DNA of 64,000 nucleotides from Romboutsia lituseburensis (GTDB lineage Bacteria; Bacillota; Clostridia; Peptostreptococcales; Peptostreptococcaceae). Below are positions 54,162 to 62,267 of this stretch, one piece after another; the stretch's first letter is position 1, and each line of letters opens with the position of its first letter. Where the stretch lies: the NCBI RefSeq assembly GCF_024723825.1, contig NZ_JANQBQ010000001.1, positions 2,480,001 through 2,544,000 of the forward strand, read 5' to 3'. The translations under genes and the position numbers were made by a program. The notes beneath the pieces are model-generated. The model searched no databases, was not told the origin of the DNA, and was given only the letters and a program-made list of their open reading frames with translations.

Positions 54162-55097
54162 ATGTATTTTAGAAATATAATAGGGCAAGAATTTGCTAAA
54201 AAATATTTAACAAATTCTATAAAACAGAATAAGTTAAGTCATGCCTATATGTTTGAGGGTATAGATGGAATAGGGAAAAAGAAGTTAGCTGATGAGTTAT
54301 CTAAAATATTATTAAATAGTGAGAATATAGAAAATAGCCAAGATTATATAAATATATATCCTGATGGAAATAGTATAAAAATAGCTCAAATAAGAAAGCT
54401 ACAAACTGATATAATTATAAAACCACACAAAGATTATAAGATATACGTTTTTAATGATGCAGAAAAAATGACTATAGAAGCTCAAAATGCATTATTAAAA
54501 ACATTAGAAGAACCACCAAAATATGCGATAATGATTTTGATTACAAGTAATAAAGATGCTTTATTAGATACTATAAAATCTAGATGTGAGATAATAAAGT
54601 TTTTACCAATATCGTTATTAGACTTAAAAAAATACTTAATAAAAACAGGGGTAGAGGAACAGAGATCACAATTATTAGCAACATTTTCAAGAGGAAGTAT
54701 AAAAAAGGCTTTAGAATTATCCGAATCAGCTGAGTTTGCTGTTATGAGGGATGATATACAGTCATACATACAAACTATACTTGATAGAAATATAGTTGAA
54801 ATACTAGAAATACCTAACCAAATGGATAAATATAAGGCTGAAATAATAAGTATACTAGATATGATAATAAATTATTTTAGGGATATTATGATTTTAAAGG
54901 AAAAGGTAGATAAAAGTATGATAATTAATTCTGATAAAATAACATTTGTTCAAAATATGGGTAAAAAAATTAGTTATTCTCAAGTATCTAAGATTATTGA
55001 TATAATAGAAGAAACAAAGAAAAAGATACGAAGCAATTGTAACTTTAATATCAGTATACAAGTGATGGCTTTGAATATATATGAGGTGATTAAATGA
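54162..55097 (+). CDS. holB: DNA polymerase III delta' subunit
   Basis: Clamp-loader subunit, 311 residues, AAA+ type. MYFRNIIGQEFAKKYLTNSI start, degenerate P-loop GIDGIGKKKLADEL, sensor region ALLKTLEEPPKYAIMILITS and TIKSRCEIIKF. The usual delta' zinc module of four cysteines between the P-loop helix and the PDGxSI segment is absent: the sequence passes from SKILL to DYINIYPDGNSIKI with no cysteine. The C-terminal region is a helical collar. Its stop overlaps the next ATG by four bases (ATGA). Confidence 0.88.
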   Translation: MYFRNIIGQEFAKKYLTNSIKQNKLSHAYMFEGIDGIGKKKLADELSKILLNSENIENSQDYINIYPDGNSIKIAQIRKLQTDIIIKPHKDYKIYVFNDAEKMTIEAQNALLKTLEEPPKYAIMILITSNKDALLDTIKSRCEIIKFLPISLLDLKKYLIKTGVEEQRSQLLATFSRGSIKKALELSESAEFAVMRDDIQSYIQTILDRNIVEILEIPNQMDKYKAEIISILDMIINYFRDIMILKEKVDKSMIINSDKITFVQNMGKKISYSQVSKIIDIIEETKKKIRSNCNFNISIQVMALNIYEVIK

Positions 55098-55981
55098 TAA
55101 AGATAGTAGGTGTTAGATTTAAAAGTGCAGGTAAAATATACTATTTTGATCCTGTAAATTTAGAAGTTGAAAAGAATCAAGACGTGGTAGTAGAAACTGC
55201 TAGGGGATTAGAATATGGAACAGTAGTTGTTGGGCCAAAGGAAATAGATGAAAATGAATTAGTGTCACCATTAAAACCAATCATAAGAATAGCAGCACCT
55301 GAAGATACAAAGACATATCTTGAAAATAAAGAAAAAGCAAAAGAAACATTTGAATTATGCCAAAAGAAAATTAAAGAGCATGATTTAACTATGTTTTTAA
55401 TAGATTGTGAATATACATTTGATAGAAATAAATTAATATTCTATTTTACTGCGGAAGGAAGAATAGATTTTAGGGAATTAGTAAAAGATTTAGCTGCTAT
55501 ATTTAAAACTAGAATAGAATTAAGACAAATTGGAGTAAGGGATGAAGCTAAATCAATAGGTGGATTAGGCCCATGTGGAAGAAGTTTATGTTGTTCATCT
55601 TGGCTAGGAGATTTCCAACCAGTATCAATAAAAATGGCTAAAGATCAAAGTTTATCTCTTAACCCTACTAAAATCTCAGGGATATGTGGAAGATTATTCT
55701 GCTGCTTAAAGTATGAGCATGACGTATATGCAGAAGCAATAGATGTAATGCCTGTAGTAGGAGCTATAGTAAAAGTTGAAGAAGGAAAAGGAAAAGTAAT
55801 AGAAATAAATCCATTACTAGAACAAGTTAGAGTTGAATTTAATGATAAAACTATAAAAATATACCACAGGGAAGAGGTAAAGATATTACATGAACCTAAA
55901 AAATGTGGAGGATGTATGAATTTAAGAGCAGAGGGGCTTGATGAAGCTACTCTAAGAGAATTAAAAAAATTAGAAGACTAA
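55094..55981 (+). CDS. ricT: PSP1-domain protein RicT/YaaT
   Basis: 295 residues. In B. subtilis YaaT (RicT) forms an Fe-S-containing complex with RicA and RicF that assists RNase Y processing and sporulation phosphorelay steps. The PSP1 core GPCGRSLCCSSWLGDF and SGICGRLFCCLKYEHDVY contains the conserved cysteines; extra C-terminal Cys pairs (KKCGGCMN) are present. It overlaps holB by ATGA. ricA and ricF are not in the window. Confidence 0.92.
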   Translation: MIKIVGVRFKSAGKIYYFDPVNLEVEKNQDVVVETARGLEYGTVVVGPKEIDENELVSPLKPIIRIAAPEDTKTYLENKEKAKETFELCQKKIKEHDLTMFLIDCEYTFDRNKLIFYFTAEGRIDFRELVKDLAAIFKTRIELRQIGVRDEAKSIGGLGPCGRSLCCSSWLGDFQPVSIKMAKDQSLSLNPTKISGICGRLFCCLKYEHDVYAEAIDVMPVVGAIVKVEEGKGKVIEINPLLEQVRVEFNDKTIKIYHREEVKILHEPKKCGGCMNLRAEGLDEATLRELKKLED

Positions 55982-56001
55982 AAAGTTGTAAATAAAAATT
56001 A

Positions 56002-56028
56002 AGGGGGTAGGAATTTTCCTACCTTTTT
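56002..56028 (+). terminator. Terminator after ricT
   Basis: GGTAGGAA and TTCCTACC pair around TT, followed by TTTTT. The 56029-56189 gap is AT-rich with no gene. Confidence 0.85.
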
Positions 56029-56189
56029 ACGTGTAAATTAGACAAAAGTAAATTATAATAATTATTATTACTTTTAATTAAAAAATGAATTATAATAATA
56101 AAAATATTATATGAGAAATAAAAATTAAAATAAAAATTTTAAATAAAAAACATAACGACAATAAAAATATATTCGTAAAGGAGATTTAA

Positions 56190-56939
56190 ATGGATATACA
56201 ATTAAAAGAGACAGAAAGAATAGATGATTTACAGTTAAAAGGGCTAAAGCTTATACAGGATACTACTGGATTTTGTTTTGGTATAGATGCTGTATTGTTA
56301 GCTAATTTTGCTAAGGTAAAGAGAGGTGCTAACGTAGCTGATTTAGGGACAGGAACAGGTATAATACCAATATTAATAGCTGGAAAAAGTGAAGCTAAGA
56401 AAGTAGTAGGAGTAGAAATACAAGAAGAAGTACATGAAATGGCTACTCGTTCTGTAAAATTAAATAATTTAGAAGATAGAGTTCAAATAATAAATGCAGA
56501 CATAAAAACTATAGATAAAAAGTTAGAAGTACATGGATATCATGTGGTAACTTCAAATCCTCCATATATGCATGAAGGGGGTATAAAAAATCCTAATGAT
56601 AAAAAAATGATTTCAAGACATGAGGTTAAATGTACATTAGAAGATGTTATAAGAGCTGCATCAAGACTTACAATGCCAAAAGGTAAATTTTACATGATAC
56701 ATAGACCTATCAGATTAGTAGATATATCTACGTTAGGAAGAAAATACAACTTAGAGCCTAAGCAAATACAATTTGTACATCCAAGAGCAGGTAAAGCACC
56801 AAACTTAATTTTAGTTGAATTTGTTAAAGATGGAAGACCAGAGTTAAAGATACTAGATCCATTATATGTTTATGGTGAAGATGGAAATTATACAGATGAA
56901 ATAAAAGAAATATATGCAAATGAAAATATAGGAGAATAA
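56190..56939 (+). CDS. tRNA1(Val) A37 N6-methyltransferase-like protein (YabB/TrmN6 family)
   Basis: 249 residues, Rossmann methyltransferase. The SAM motif is in ADLGTGTGIIPILIAGK, the acidic end of strand 2 in VVGVEIQEE, and the N6-adenine motif in VTSNPPYM. B. subtilis YabB, in the same neighbourhood, belongs to this family; tRNA A37 of tRNA1(Val) is the E. coli YfiC substrate. Substrate here is inferred by family. AAAGGAG precedes the ATG. rsmI follows 2 bases later. Confidence 0.87.
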   Translation: MDIQLKETERIDDLQLKGLKLIQDTTGFCFGIDAVLLANFAKVKRGANVADLGTGTGIIPILIAGKSEAKKVVGVEIQEEVHEMATRSVKLNNLEDRVQIINADIKTIDKKLEVHGYHVVTSNPPYMHEGGIKNPNDKKMISRHEVKCTLEDVIRAASRLTMPKGKFYMIHRPIRLVDISTLGRKYNLEPKQIQFVHPRAGKAPNLILVEFVKDGRPELKILDPLYVYGEDGNYTDEIKEIYANENIGE

Positions 56940-56941
56940 TA

Positions 56942-57775
56942 ATGAGTGGAAAATTATATATATGTCCTACACCTATAGGAAATTTAGAGGATATGACTTA
57001 TAGAACGGTGAGAATATTAAATGAAGTAGATGTAATTGCAGCAGAAGATACAAGACATAGTATCAAGCTTTTAAATCACTTTGAAATTTCAAAACCTCTT
57101 ACAAGTTATCATGAACACAATAAAGATTTTAAGGGTGGGTACTTAATAGATAAATTATTAGATGGTGAAAGCATAGCACTAATAAGTGATGCTGGTATGC
57201 CAGGAATATCTGACCCAGGAGAAGATATAATAAAACAAGCTATAGAAAACAATATAGAAATAGAAGTATTACCAGGAGCGACAGCATCTATAACAGCATT
57301 AGTTGGTTCAGGTATAGAAACAAGTAAATTTGCCTTTGAAGGATTTTTAGACAGAGATAAAAAGGTTAGAAGAAAACAGCTGGAAGAAGTAAAAGAAGAA
57401 ACAAGAACCATAATCTTTTATGAATCACCTCATAGATTAAAAGAAACATTAAAAGATATGTTAAATATATTAGGAAATAGAAAAATAGCTTTAAATCGAG
57501 AACTTACAAAAAAATACCAAGAAGTAATAAGAGAAGATATAGAAACTGCTATAAATATATTTAATGAAAAAGAAGTTAAAGGTGAATTTGTATTAATTGT
57601 CGAGGGATTTAAAGGCGAAAAAACTATTAAAAATAGTTATGAAGATCTTAATGAACGAGAATATGTAATAACTTTAATAGAAGAAGGAATGACCAAAAAA
57701 GATGCTATAAAAGCAGTATGTAAAGATAGAAAAATAAAAAAAGATGTAGTATATAAACAAGTATTAGATTTATAA
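56942..57775 (+). CDS. rsmI: 16S rRNA (cytidine-1402 2'-O)-methyltransferase
   Basis: 277 residues, tetrapyrrole-methylase fold. LYICPTPIGNLEDMTYRTVR, AAEDTRHS, TSYHEHN and ALISDAGMPGISDPG are the family blocks; IIFYESPHRL is the C-terminal block. It methylates the ribose of C1402 in the 16S decoding centre, together with RsmH encoded elsewhere. Operon with the methyltransferase gene upstream. Confidence 0.95.
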   Translation: MSGKLYICPTPIGNLEDMTYRTVRILNEVDVIAAEDTRHSIKLLNHFEISKPLTSYHEHNKDFKGGYLIDKLLDGESIALISDAGMPGISDPGEDIIKQAIENNIEIEVLPGATASITALVGSGIETSKFAFEGFLDRDKKVRRKQLEEVKEETRTIIFYESPHRLKETLKDMLNILGNRKIALNRELTKKYQEVIREDIETAINIFNEKEVKGEFVLIVEGFKGEKTIKNSYEDLNEREYVITLIEEGMTKKDAIKAVCKDRKIKKDVVYKQVLDL

Positions 57776-57803
57776 AATAGAAAATCTGGGGTGACTTATA
57801 AAT

Positions 57804-58502
57804 ATGAAACTACAAAATATATTAAAAAACAGTTTATGCAGTGAAAGTACCTATGATAAATTAATAGAGCTAGATAAAGACTCAATATTAAAAGAAATTA
57901 TACCTCAAATTGGAGATATGAAGAACGTTGGAGAGTGTAAATATCATGTAGTTAATGCATACGAACACTCCCTAAATGCCTTAAAAGAGCTAGAACAAAC
58001 TATTAATAGAGATAACTTTTTTTCTAGTCACTTATTTGGAGAAATCGAAGCTTATTTAAATACAATATTAAAAGAAGGCATTACAAAATTTCAATTATTA
58101 AAATTAGGTGTATTTTTACATGATATAGGTAAGCCTGAAAGCAAAACAGTTGATGATACAGGTAGAGCTCATTTTAAAGGACATGAAATCGTGGGAGAAG
58201 AGATTGTTATTAACTTGGGTAAATCATTGGGGTTTGATGACCAGACAATTAATTTACTTGCTAAGTATGTTAGGTATCATATGATATTATTAGTACTTTA
58301 CAAAAAAAATGATATGAGTAAGGATAATTTATTTGACATCTTTAAAACTTTAGGAGATGACGTTATTGGAGTATTATTATTAGGGTATTGTGATATAGTA
58401 TCGACAAGAAAACTTTTAAATCCTAATGAGGATTCGGGAGTTATAAAATCATATATGGAATATATATTAACTAATTATTTATATAGATATAAAATGCTAT
58501 AA
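57804..58502 (+). CDS. HD-domain protein (predicted phosphohydrolase)
   Basis: 232 residues. Metal-binding HD motif: His in NAYEHSLNAL, HD in GVFLHDIGKPESKT, His in HFKGHEIVG and a later Asp (LGYCDIVSTR). It resembles the HD domain attached to tRNA nucleotidyltransferases but has no nucleotidyltransferase domain. Substrate unknown. GGGGTGA lies before the ATG. Last gene of the + unit before a shared terminator. Confidence 0.8.
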   Translation: MKLQNILKNSLCSESTYDKLIELDKDSILKEIIPQIGDMKNVGECKYHVVNAYEHSLNALKELEQTINRDNFFSSHLFGEIEAYLNTILKEGITKFQLLKLGVFLHDIGKPESKTVDDTGRAHFKGHEIVGEEIVINLGKSLGFDDQTINLLAKYVRYHMILLVLYKKNDMSKDNLFDIFKTLGDDVIGVLLLGYCDIVSTRKLLNPNEDSGVIKSYMEYILTNYLYRYKML

Positions 58503-58537
58503 ATAATTAGTAGTTATAATTTTATATAAAAATCTAA

Positions 58538-58595
58538 ATAAATAAAATAGGTGTCTACAATAATTTTTATTATTGGTGACACCTATTTTATTTAT
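58538..58595. terminator. Bidirectional terminator between the HD gene and the Lrp-family gene
   Basis: ATAAATAAAATAGGTGTC and GACACCTATTTTATTTAT form a perfect 18-bp stem with an inner ATAAT/ATTAT pairing. A/T-rich arms give U-tracts in either direction for the two convergent genes. Confidence 0.88.
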
Positions 58596-58624
58596 ATTGA
58601 AACTATACATTTAATATCTAAAAG

Positions 58625-59053
58625 TTATAATATAGATTTTGCCTGTATAGGTGTTGATAATATAACAGAAGTCTTAGTTGATCCTATTTTCTTTATAGAA
58701 TCTATAACGTTTTCAAGTTCGTACATATCCTTAACTATAACTTTTAACACAGAACAGTCATCACCAGTTATATGATGGCACTCAACTATTCTAGGATCTC
58801 TACGAGCCTCGTCGATAAAATCAACATATTTATTACTAGGTAAAGATATATGAATAAATGCTTTTATAACTCTACCTAAAGCATCAGGATTAACTATAGC
58901 TTTATAACCTTCTATAATACCTGATTCTTCTAATCTTTTAACTCTTTCAGAAACAGCAGGAGAAGTTAATCCAACTATTTTTCCTAAATCTTTCATAGAA
59001 ATTCTACCATCAGTTTGAAGTATTTCTATAATTTTGTGATCTGTAATATCCAT
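58625..59053 (-). CDS. Lrp/AsnC family transcriptional regulator
   Basis: 142 residues, minus strand. N-terminal winged helix: DHKIIEILQTDGRISMKDLG, then SPAVSERVKRLEESGIIEGY. The C-terminal RAM ligand domain includes ECHHITGDDCSVLKVIVKDM. AAGGGGGAT precedes the ATG on the minus strand. It lies 29 bases downstream of pncB in the same direction and is probably co-transcribed. Whether it controls pncB or amino-acid genes is unknown. Confidence 0.92.
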   Translation of the reverse strand: MDITDHKIIEILQTDGRISMKDLGKIVGLTSPAVSERVKRLEESGIIEGYKAIVNPDALGRVIKAFIHISLPSNKYVDFIDEARRDPRIVECHHITGDDCSVLKVIVKDMYELENVIDSIKKIGSTKTSVILSTPIQAKSIL

Positions 59054-59082
59054 TTTTAAATCCCCCTTAATTAAGATAATAT

Positions 59083-60516
59083 TTATAAGAATTTTTTAGA
59101 ATCTATCATTGTAGTTTTCAAACTCCAAAGTTCATGAGATAAGTCTACTTTATAAGTCTGTGGATTTGAAAGTCTTCTATATTCATCCCATAAAGTATCT
59201 AATTCATTTTTCACATATTCTCTTATTTGCATAACAGGCTTACTATTATGTTTACATACTCCATTTATAAATAGAGGTTTATGAAGCTGTTTAATTGTAT
59301 ATTTTTCAAATGTTTTTGATTTCCAAGTATATAATGGATGGAATATTGTCAATGGCTTAGAATCATCAATAACTTCATCATGCAACATTATTAAATCTGC
59401 CTCAGATTTTCCATATTCATTATATATTCTAACAACTTTTTTATAGCCTGGATTATTTATTTTTTCAGGATCTTCTGATAGTTTTATTTTAGGTTCAATT
59501 TCATCATTACTATTAAATGATGCGGCTAATTTATAGACACCGCCTAAAGATGGCGAATCAGAAGATGTTATAAGCTTTGTTCCAACGCCCCATGAATTTA
59601 TAGTTGCCCCTTCAGCTTTTAGAGCAGTTATGGCATACTCATCAAGGTCGTTTGAAGCTGTTATGCTAATATCTGTAAATCCTTCTTTATTTAATTCTTT
59701 TGAACATTTCTTAGATAAATATTGCAAGTCTCCAGAGTCTAGTCTTATACCCATAGGTTTATGACCTTTTTCTCTCAGATCTTTAAAAACTTTAATAGCA
59801 TTAGGTAGACCGCTATTTAATACATTGTAAGTATCAACTAATAGTAAACACTTATCTGGATATATATCAGCATAGGCCTTAAATGCATCTAATTCAGTAT
59901 CAAATTTTTGTATCCAACTATGAGCTTGTGTACCAACCACAGGTATATCAAATAATTTTCCTGCTAGTACGTTAGCAGTTGCACTACATCCTCCTATCAT
60001 AGCAGCTCTAGCCCCATAAGTTCCTGCATCAGGACCTTGAGCACGTCTTAATCCAAATTCAAATACTGGATCCTCTTGGGCTGCAAAACAAACTCTAGAA
60101 GCTTTAGTAGCTATCAGTGATTGGAAATTAACAATAGTAAGTAAAGCGGTTTCAATAAGCTGAGCTTGGTATAATGGTGCCTTTACAGTAAGTATAGGTT
60201 CATTAGGGAACATGATAGTTCCTTCTTCCACCGCATATATATCTCCGGTAAACTTAAAATCTTTCAAAAACGTTAAAAAATTATCAGAAAATAAGTTCAA
60301 ACTTTTAAGATATTTTAAATCTTCCTCTGAAAAATGAATGTTATTTATATATTCAACAAACTGTTCAATTCCACAAACTATAGTGTATCCACTGTTGCAT
60401 GCATTTTTTCTAAAAAACATATCAAATACAACAATATCTTCATGTATATTTTTTTCGAAATATCCATTTAACATAGTAAGTTGATATAAATCAGTAAGAA
60501 GCGTTAAATTTCTCAT
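59083..60516 (-). CDS. pncB: Nicotinate phosphoribosyltransferase
   Basis: 477 residues, minus strand. It converts nicotinate and PRPP to nicotinate mononucleotide in NAD salvage. RNLTLLTDLYQLTMLNGYFE start, FEFGLRRAQGPDAGTYGARA, VVGTQAHSWIQKF (with the conserved His phosphorylated in this family) and MGIRLDSGDLQYLS are signatures. AAGGAGA precedes the ATG. The 169-base region to spmA (60517-60685) must hold divergent promoters; I could not assign them with confidence. Confidence 0.94.
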   Translation of the reverse strand: MRNLTLLTDLYQLTMLNGYFEKNIHEDIVVFDMFFRKNACNSGYTIVCGIEQFVEYINNIHFSEEDLKYLKSLNLFSDNFLTFLKDFKFTGDIYAVEEGTIMFPNEPILTVKAPLYQAQLIETALLTIVNFQSLIATKASRVCFAAQEDPVFEFGLRRAQGPDAGTYGARAAMIGGCSATANVLAGKLFDIPVVGTQAHSWIQKFDTELDAFKAYADIYPDKCLLLVDTYNVLNSGLPNAIKVFKDLREKGHKPMGIRLDSGDLQYLSKKCSKELNKEGFTDISITASNDLDEYAITALKAEGATINSWGVGTKLITSSDSPSLGGVYKLAASFNSNDEIEPKIKLSEDPEKINNPGYKKVVRIYNEYGKSEADLIMLHDEVIDDSKPLTIFHPLYTWKSKTFEKYTIKQLHKPLFINGVCKHNSKPVMQIREYVKNELDTLWDEYRRLSNPQTYKVDLSHELWSLKTTMIDSKKFL

Positions 60517-60685
60517 TATATTTCTCCTTAATATAAAATTATAAAATTTACTTTTACTATATAAATTTATAGTAAATCCATATGTATAAAAAACCCCACA
60601 TATATACTAAAACATAATATAGTACAACTTTCAAGTATAAAGTATCACAGTGCAAGCATAAAATTATTTAGGAGGTGTAGATTGA

Positions 60686-61267
60686 ATGGGAAAAATATGG
60701 TTTTATATGCTTGCAATAGGAATATTAGGAAGTATATTTTCTAATAATTTAGGAGAATTAAATAAAGTTATTTTAACAGAAGCATCAAGAGGTGTAGAGT
60801 TTGCAATAAGCTTAGCCGGCGTAATGGCTCTATGGATGGGGATAATGAATATAGCTAAAGATTCAGGGTTGATTGAAAAAATTGGACAAAAACTTAATCC
60901 ACTAATGAGAAAATTATTTCCGTCTATTCCTCCAGGTCACAAGGCAATGTCTTATATGGTTATGAATATAGCTTTAAATATGGTAGGGGCAGGTAATGGT
61001 GCTACAGCATTTGGATTAAAAGCGATGGATGAGCTTCAAACACTAAATCACAAAAAAGATACAGCGTCAAATGATATGATAATGTTTCTTGTGATAAATA
61101 TATCCTCTATACAATTAATACCATTTACAATGCTAAAAGTAAGAATGGACTTAGGATCACAAAATCCATCAGAAATTATATTGACTACATTATTTGCAAC
61201 AGTAGTATCAACAATAGTAGCTATAATTACATGTAAGATGCTTGAAAGTAGAAGGAGGTATAGATAA
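60686..61267 (+). CDS. spmA: Spore maturation protein A
   Basis: 193 residues, integral membrane, nucleoside-recognition (Gate) domain: IWFYMLAIGILGSIFSNNLG start, RGVEFAISLAGVMALWMGIM, MNIALNMVGAGNGATAFGLK. In B. subtilis SpmA and SpmB are needed for spore-core dehydration and heat resistance. AGGAGGTG lies before the ATG. Its stop overlaps the spmB ATG by one base. Confidence 0.93.
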   Translation: MGKIWFYMLAIGILGSIFSNNLGELNKVILTEASRGVEFAISLAGVMALWMGIMNIAKDSGLIEKIGQKLNPLMRKLFPSIPPGHKAMSYMVMNIALNMVGAGNGATAFGLKAMDELQTLNHKKDTASNDMIMFLVINISSIQLIPFTMLKVRMDLGSQNPSEIILTTLFATVVSTIVAIITCKMLESRRRYR

Positions 61268-61788
61268 TGGAATTGTTTTCTAATATATTAGTACCTTTAA
61301 TAATTTTGTATATAATAGTTTATGGTAGACATAAAAAAATAGATATATATGATAGTTTTATAAAAGGAGCAATAGACGGATTAAAATCGGCTTGGTCTAT
61401 AGCACCATATATAATAGGAATATTTTTAGCTATAGGAATTTTTAAAACAGGAAAAGGAATAGAGATGTTAGAGTTTTTATTCAAACCTATAGCTAATTTA
61501 ATGAGCATACCAAAGGAACTTATTGGATTGATTATAGTCAAGCCTTTGTCTGGAAGCGGGGCTCTTGGTATGTATACAGAGTTAGCTCAAAGGGTAGGAG
61601 TTGATAGTCTAGTAGAAAAAATGGGTTCTACGATAGTTGGTGCTTCAGAAACAATATTTTATACAATGGCAATATATTATGGAAGTTTAAAAATAAAAAA
61701 TACACGACATACTTTGCATTGTGCTATGATTTGCCATATAGCAGGCGTAATAGCATCAGTATTTATATGTTACATAATGTTTGTATAG
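61267..61788 (+). CDS. spmB: Spore maturation protein B
   Basis: 173 residues, membrane protein of the same Gate family. SNILVPLIILYIIVYG start, IKGAIDGLKSAWSIAPYIIG, VKPLSGSGALGMYTEL, ETIFYTMAIYYGS. Translationally coupled to spmA (TAATG overlap). Sporulation-specific promoter use is expected but not demonstrated by the sequence. Confidence 0.94.
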   Translation: MELFSNILVPLIILYIIVYGRHKKIDIYDSFIKGAIDGLKSAWSIAPYIIGIFLAIGIFKTGKGIEMLEFLFKPIANLMSIPKELIGLIIVKPLSGSGALGMYTELAQRVGVDSLVEKMGSTIVGASETIFYTMAIYYGSLKIKNTRHTLHCAMICHIAGVIASVFICYIMFV

Positions 61789-61916
61789 TAATTAAATAGT
61801 AATAAAATAAGAGAATATATACTATTTTATAAATTTTTATATAATTAGTATTAAATAGTAACAAAAAATGAGTTATAATAATATGTATAAAATATATTAA
61901 TTTAGTAAAATATAGA

Positions 61917-62225
61917 AACATATAGAAGCGAAGAAGAGAAGAGTAAATAATGATTTTTTCTACAGAGAGCTGGGTTAGGTGAAAACTAGCGTAAAATGAA
62001 CTATTGAAGATGGCCTCAGAGCTTTTTATCCGAATAATAGTATTATTACTATTTTTAAGATAAAACGATTAGACTCGTTATAGTCTACTAAGATATCTAG
62101 CATATATCCATTTTAAAATGTTTATTGTAGAACATTTTAAAATTATAATATATATTTGTCTAGATAAATTAGGGTGGTACCGTGATTAATCTCGCCCCTA
62201 TGTTTTATAGGAGGCGAGTTTTTTA
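61917..62225 (+). promoter_or_regulatory. Methionine T-box riboswitch upstream of metG
   Basis: Leader that senses uncharged tRNA. Stem I starts around CAGAGAGCTGGGTTAGG with the GAAAACTAGCG element. The probable specifier codon is ATG at 62010-62012 (GAAG-ATG-G). The conserved T-box AGGGTGGTACCGTG is at 62171-62184. A terminator CTCGCC...GGCGAG with T-run (62191-62224) competes with the antiterminator. The Met specifier agrees with the downstream gene. The 61789-61916 stretch before it is AT-rich with TATAAT at 61874 but no convincing -35. Confidence 0.93.
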
Positions 62226-62267
62226 GTTTAAATAAAAATAAATCGATATAGTAGGAGGCAAAATAAT

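Noticed and set aside
58551-58775. Plus-strand open frame over the bidirectional terminator and the 3' part of the Lrp gene
   Set aside because: It has no ribosome site, crosses a perfect terminator stem, and is antisense to a clear Lrp/AsnC gene.
60613-60664. CATAATATA and CATAAAAT resembling sigma-K/sigma-E -10 elements upstream of spmA
   Set aside because: No partner -35 at correct spacing was found, and the second overlaps the ribosome site region.
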